Shown one piece after another: positions 59,875 through 64,000 of a stretch of 64,000 nt of DNA (within the stretch, counting starts at the first letter, position 1; each line of letters starts with the position of its first letter). The notes beneath the pieces are model-generated. The model ran no database searches and was not told the origin of the DNA. It was given only the letters and a program-made list of their open reading frames with translations. Origin of the DNA: Diphasiastrum complanatum (taxonomy: Eukaryota > Streptophyta > Lycopodiopsida > Lycopodiales > Lycopodiaceae); the NCBI GenBank assembly GCA_029204225.1, contig MU831955.1, positions 30,764-94,763 of the forward strand. Direction: 5' to 3'. A program made the position numbers and the translations under genes.

Positions 59875-61789
59875 GTAGCTTTGATAAATGATTTATTATA
59901 TAAGTCGTAGGACACGGCCATCTGCATGGAAGTCCAGTGTGCACTTTTACGTAAACTTCATTTGGACCATATAGTTTCAGGTTTTGGCTCTTGGGCATCG
60001 CTATTGAAATCTATTGCTCACACTTTCTGCTTGTTGGACTCTTATTGGGTGTCAATCAGAATTCACAGATTTAGCCCTAATTCAGCCCCTCAGATAGTAA
60101 ATAGGCCTATGTGGCACATTATCAGCAGGAGAGTGGTTGGGGATTCTCGTTGTGGCAACATATTTTGGTTCAGGGTTTAGGCGCGTTCAAGCTTTCATCT
60201 AACAGTTACTTTGTCATCTTATCCTTGTTTTATTGTGCTACATTCTTTCGATCAACACAATTCCATTACCTTTCAGCTCTATCAGAGTTCTTGTATGTTT
60301 TTTGTCAGAAATTGGTATAAGAGCATTTATGGGCTGCAGCTCACAGGCTTTGCAGGGTTTGGGGAGTAAACACTGGTTTTCTACATTCAGGCTCCAATTT
60401 TTACTAGAGAGATAGACAGTTTTGGGCTCCTAGCATCTAGTGGCTGTTGGAGATGTAAAATTTCTGGCAAATATGTTATGGGAAGGAAGCTATATTGCCA
60501 AAAAGTCTATAATGTGCAAGTTTTCTTATCTTTTTTATATATCTTGTAGATGTCGCTAAGATAAAAACATTTCAGCTAACATAGATTTTGATGTGTATTG
60601 TATAGTCAATCTCATGTAGACCTTTGGCTGGATGACCATCCACATGAGTAACTTAATTGAATTAAAGTGAGTTTAAGCTGAACGGATGCTGATTTGATCT
60701 CAAGCAACTCTTTGATATAAGAACTAGTCTCTCAAACAATCAACCGACTAGAATGAGGGCCTAGAGCCCTATCTATTAAAATAAGGGCTAAGGAAGGACT
60801 GAATGATAGCCAATAATCAAATAAATGTTTCTAATAAATGAAGGACCTAATTGTCCAAACCATATGATCGAATCTCAAATACCATAGGGAACTTGGGCTC
60901 AAGTCCCAAGGAGTTGTCAACAATATGTTTGTAACTCTTCTATAGAAGGCCCCACAATTTTTTGTAGAAAATGCTGAAGCTGCATATTGAAAGTTTTGAT
61001 GCTGTAAATTGGAAGGTGTTGATACCGCAACATAAAGATCATAGTGAGAGATGCATCCTTTGAAGAAGCTGCAAAAACATATATGAAGTAGAGTCATGAA
61101 CACATCCACACATAAAGCATCACATGTAGATAGAATGACATCACATCATGATAATATAGTAGTCTCCAACTAAGCATAGTGTATGAGCAACACCCATAGC
61201 CAATGTGGGCTATATCTTTTCTCATCGAGGGTCAATATACATATGTCTTAGATAATTGAAGAATTTATGAAACCAATATGATTATCAATAAGTGAGGAAG
61301 AATGGTCATGATATAATGTATACCACAATGCAATGACATTGAGAATGTAGAGGGGCTCCATGGTGATAAAGCTACCCCCTGAAAAGAGTATTACTTGGTA
61401 TTGGGGAAGACGCTACCATAGAAGCAATAATATAATGGTAAAGGAAATCATTACATGTATTGCATACTTGTAGTAAGAGATCAAACCATTATAATATATC
61501 AGCAACAAATTTCAATGAATCTAGATACGTAGAATTTTAAACCTTTTCTATTCTTTTTGATTATAATCAAAGTTTAAATGTTTGTTTTACTCATAGCCAA
61601 AGTTCTAAACTTATACATTGAGTTTTTGAATTGATGTTACATTTTTGGAAAGCTAGGGACGGTGAAAGGTAAAATTAAGTCCATACAATGATTCAAATCG
61701 AAAAACTTGCTATCCTCGCTGTTTTCAATTGAATTTTATTCTTTTAATACTTTGCTTGATTTGTACCTTTTTAAGAATTTCAAAGTACT
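59875..61789. other. Putative TFIIH intron 2 or broken gene; possible LTR relic
   Basis: No BSD or later TFB1 exon is visible. TGGTATAAGAGC at 60,313-60,324, preceded by TTTGTCAGAAAT, resembles a tRNA-Met primer site with one mismatch in plus orientation, but no LTR ends or gag frame could be confirmed. The remainder is AT-rich. Confidence 0.35.
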
Positions 61790-62640
61790 CAATCTGTATA
61801 TGCTTGTATTGGCCATTTGCAAACCTGACGGACTTTATTTGGCTCAATTTCCAACCATGGTCCGAAATAACGTGACCGAGATAAACCAATCTCTTCTGGA
61901 AAAATACACATTTGGATTCCTTGGCAAAGAGCTTCTCCTGTCTAAGTAACTTTAAGACAGTCCTGAGATGCTCCTCATACTCCTCTAAGGTTTTATTATA
62001 GATGAGATTATCATCTAAGCAAACTATTACAAAATTTTCCAGATATGGACAAAGAAGATCGTAGCAGGAGCATTTGTCAAGCCAAATGGTAAAACCAGGA
62101 AATTCATAGTGGCCATACCTAGTCTAAACCGGGTTTTTTCCACATTCTCACTCTTGATTCGAATCTAGTGATACCTTGATCCTAAATCGATTTTGGTAAA
62201 GTGCTTTGTGCCATGTAATTGATCAACTAGTTCATTAATTCAAGGTAAGGGGGTAATGGTTTTTTAATTGTTAATTATTTAATTTTTTAAAGTCTACGCA
62301 CAGACGAGTGCCTCCGTCCTTTTTATCAACTAAAATAATTGGGCCCCACAAGGGGACTTACTACGCCTTACATGGCCCCATCTTAAGATAGTTTTGTAGT
62401 TTGACTATAAACTTCATCCTCTTTGGTAGTACTCACCCTATAAGGATAGAAAGATACAAGCGAGCTACCAGGAAGGAGTTTAATACCATGGTCGACTCCC
62501 CTAGAGGGGGAAAGACCACAACATAGCGGTGGTCCAATTTGCTTTGTTTCCACCTTTAGCTTTTGCAACAAATTTGAGTTAATAAAATTGTGTGTAGAAT
62601 TATCACAAAGTTTCATGGACCGATTCGAATCATCTGGGCA
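61790..62640 (-). mobile_element. Ty3/gypsy protease and reverse transcriptase, truncated
   Basis: A protease-like start at about 62,616 reads NSTHNFINSNLLQKLKVETK (gypsy DSGSTHNFI with the Asp/Gly changed to CDN). RT follows from about 62,345: GPIILVDKKDGGTRLCVDFK, then LVLPFGLTNAPAT, VCLDDNLIYNKTLEEYEEHL with the DD pair kept, and LFAKESKCVFF. There are stops after KKLNN and elsewhere. RNase H and integrase are missing; homology fades near 61,790. Confidence 0.93.
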
Positions 62641-62882
62641 GGTTCGAATTGGGCCGATTTATATTTTTTTTGCCTGTTTATGCCAAATACAAGATACCAA
62701 ACTCACATTTTGATGTAGTGACAGATTTTAGCTCATTTTGGTGCATATTGGACTCTATTTAGGGACCAGTCACCAAGAATATTTAGAAGGTTAAAATGAA
62801 ATCTTTGGATTCTTGACTACGACGTACGTAATGACTAGTTGCTACATATGGCGTCGAAAGTCTGTCCTCCTCTTCGTGTGAA

Positions 62883-63010
62883 TCAGAGAGAACACACTCC
62901 AGTTCCTCTCACATGCAACCGCTGTGCAATCCTGTGAGAGAACTTGATCTGGAAATATGTGTCAAGCTTATCAAACCAATTCTCTAATAAGTTCCCGTCA
63001 GAGGAACCGG
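62883..63010 (-). mobile_element. Ty3/gypsy gag fragment
   Basis: The frame ATYSGSSDGNLLENWFDKLD followed by TYFQIKFS matches the gypsy gag stretch (F.G......W...++ YF). The downstream gag and zinc knuckle are deleted before the protease at 62,616. Confidence 0.75.
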
Positions 63011-63059
63011 AATAGGTAGCAAGCTGTACTCTATCACGAAACTCCAAACAATCAGCAAA

Positions 63060-63390
63060 GTGGATAGCAAATCGGTGGAGAAATCCGTCGAAGATGGCAA
63101 GGTAGTAGGGCGCTGGGTAGCAGCTACCAAAATCAGCACATAACCTGAAAAAAAATGGAGAAAACCGCTGAAAATGGTGATGAAATAGGCCACTGGACAG
63201 CCTCCAATCAATCCACGAAATGGGCAGCAAAACGGTGGAGAAAATCGACGAAAGTGACAAGGTAGTAGGGCGCTGGCCAGCCTCTACCAAATCTGGAAAG
63301 TGATAGAAATCTGATGACAAAAATCGACGAAAATGATGGGTATGTAGGGCGCTGGACAGCCTCTACTAAATCTGAAAAAAAAAGTGGTGC
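63060..63390 (-). repeat. About 80-bp tandem repeats in the gypsy leader, four units
   Basis: The core GTAGGGCGCTGGACAGCCTCTAC starts at 63,105, about 63,185, 63,265 and 63,344, so the period is 79-80 bp. The repeats lie between the primer site and gag. The frames through them (PAPYYL, RPTTL repeats) are probably not gag. Confidence 0.9.
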
Positions 63391-63400
63391 GAAGGAAAGT

Positions 63401-63412
63401 GCTCTGATACCG
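63401..63412 (-). other. tRNA-iMet primer binding site of the gypsy element
   Basis: The minus strand reads CGGTATCAGAGC, one mismatch from the consensus, two bases from the LTR end GGTTGCA. Confidence 0.9.
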
Positions 63413-63414
63413 AA

Positions 63415-63986
63415 TGCAACCACAACTGATCTAGAGCTAAGCTATGAAAGCATCACATAAGCAAGACTTAACCCTAGAAAGCAGGAAAGAGAGATTAAGG
63501 AGATTAAAGAGAGAGATCAATATCATCAGCTGAGTAACAAATGACACAGATTCCCTACTTATAGACTAGAGGAAGCCCTAAAAGGAAGCTTCTAGTGGTA
63601 AGGGCCCAACTGGGAGGGATAATAGTGCGCCCTCCAAGAAGGCCTCCACTCTCCAGTAATATGTCCAAATGTCCAAATAATGAATAATAAGGCCCAAGGC
63701 CAACCATATAGTCTAAGTGTTAATAATGAATAAAAAAGGCCCCAAGGCTTGCTTATGGATAAAGTAAAGTAAATGTAAATGGACGTGGTGAATGTGATGA
63801 GCAGAATCCATAACTCAAGGGCCTATTATAGGTGTGTGTTTGCCTATTTATAGTATCATAGGATCCAAATCAGGATTGGGCATATCATGAGTGTGACCAT
63901 TGACATGTCTTGCCATATTAGGTTCTTATGACCTTATACCATGTTTGAAGTTTCGAACAAATTTTTTTAAATTATAAATTCTAACA
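63415..63986 (-). mobile_element. Ty3/gypsy 5' LTR, 572 bp
   Basis: On the minus strand it starts TGTTAGAATTTATAATTT at 63,986 and ends ...GTGGTTGCA at 63,415. Only the TG...CA dinucleotides are clear as termini. The bases beyond (63,987-64,000) are flanking DNA, so the element inserted to the right of the TFIIH exons in minus orientation. Confidence 0.75.
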
Positions 63987-64000
63987 CTAAGCATTGAACC

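Overview
This is nuclear DNA from a land plant: AT-rich, with interrupted genes, Ty1/copia and Ty3/gypsy LTR-retrotransposon debris with plant-type initiator-Met primer sites, and many (GA)n, (GT)n and poly-G tracts. The style suits a large-genome vascular plant, perhaps a fern, but nothing in the sequence proves the lineage. I see no rRNA, tRNA, CRISPR or bacterial operon.

Layout. About 1.8-14 kb, minus strand, holds one complete gene for a plant T-complex-11 (TCP11)-like protein: a 5'UTR exon plus 11 coding exons that join in frame to 1,280 codons and a stop. Its promoter region at 13.93-14.5 kb is GC-rich and has a TATA-like box and three CACGTG G-boxes. The 5' part of the gene and 3-4 kb of upstream DNA (8.26-18.21 kb) are duplicated in direct orientation at 34.51-42.32 kb. 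The second copy keeps the 5'UTR exon and the first coding exons, stops inside the coiled-coil exon, and has lost the promoter block, which is replaced by a repeat that recurs elsewhere in the window.

Between the copies lie retroelement fragments: a minus-strand copia pol with 3' LTR (22.4-24.7 kb), small copia scraps in both orientations near 20.5 and 28.6-29.0 kb, a primer site plus LTR at 30.5-30.9 kb whose expected interior looks non-coding, and an inverted-repeat-bounded tandem element at 32.5-33.65 kb. Downstream come a copia RNase H with 3' LTR (43.43-44.29 kb), a cluster of GA-linked repeats (50.1-52.1 kb), a copia gag-protease with 5' LTR (53.5-55.45 kb), a large inverted repeat (55.45-57.6 kb), another copia tail (58.0 kb), two exons encoding the start of a TFIIH p62/TFB1-like PH domain (59.58-59.87 kb), and a truncated Ty3/gypsy element with its 5' LTR (61.79-63.99 kb).

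The genes do not form a pathway. The main story is genome remodelling: a housekeeping-type gene and a duplicated, promoterless 5' fragment, with retroelements and a microsatellite-linked repeat family shaping introns, promoters and junctions. The least expected observations are two copia LTRs that each carry an 18-bp-period tandem array coding for acidic/lysine hexapeptides, introns whose donor sites abut long dinucleotide repeats, and the promoter-replacing repeat. Long stretches (24.7-28.4, 44.3-50.1, 58.2-59.5, 59.9-61.8 kb) hold nothing I can name.
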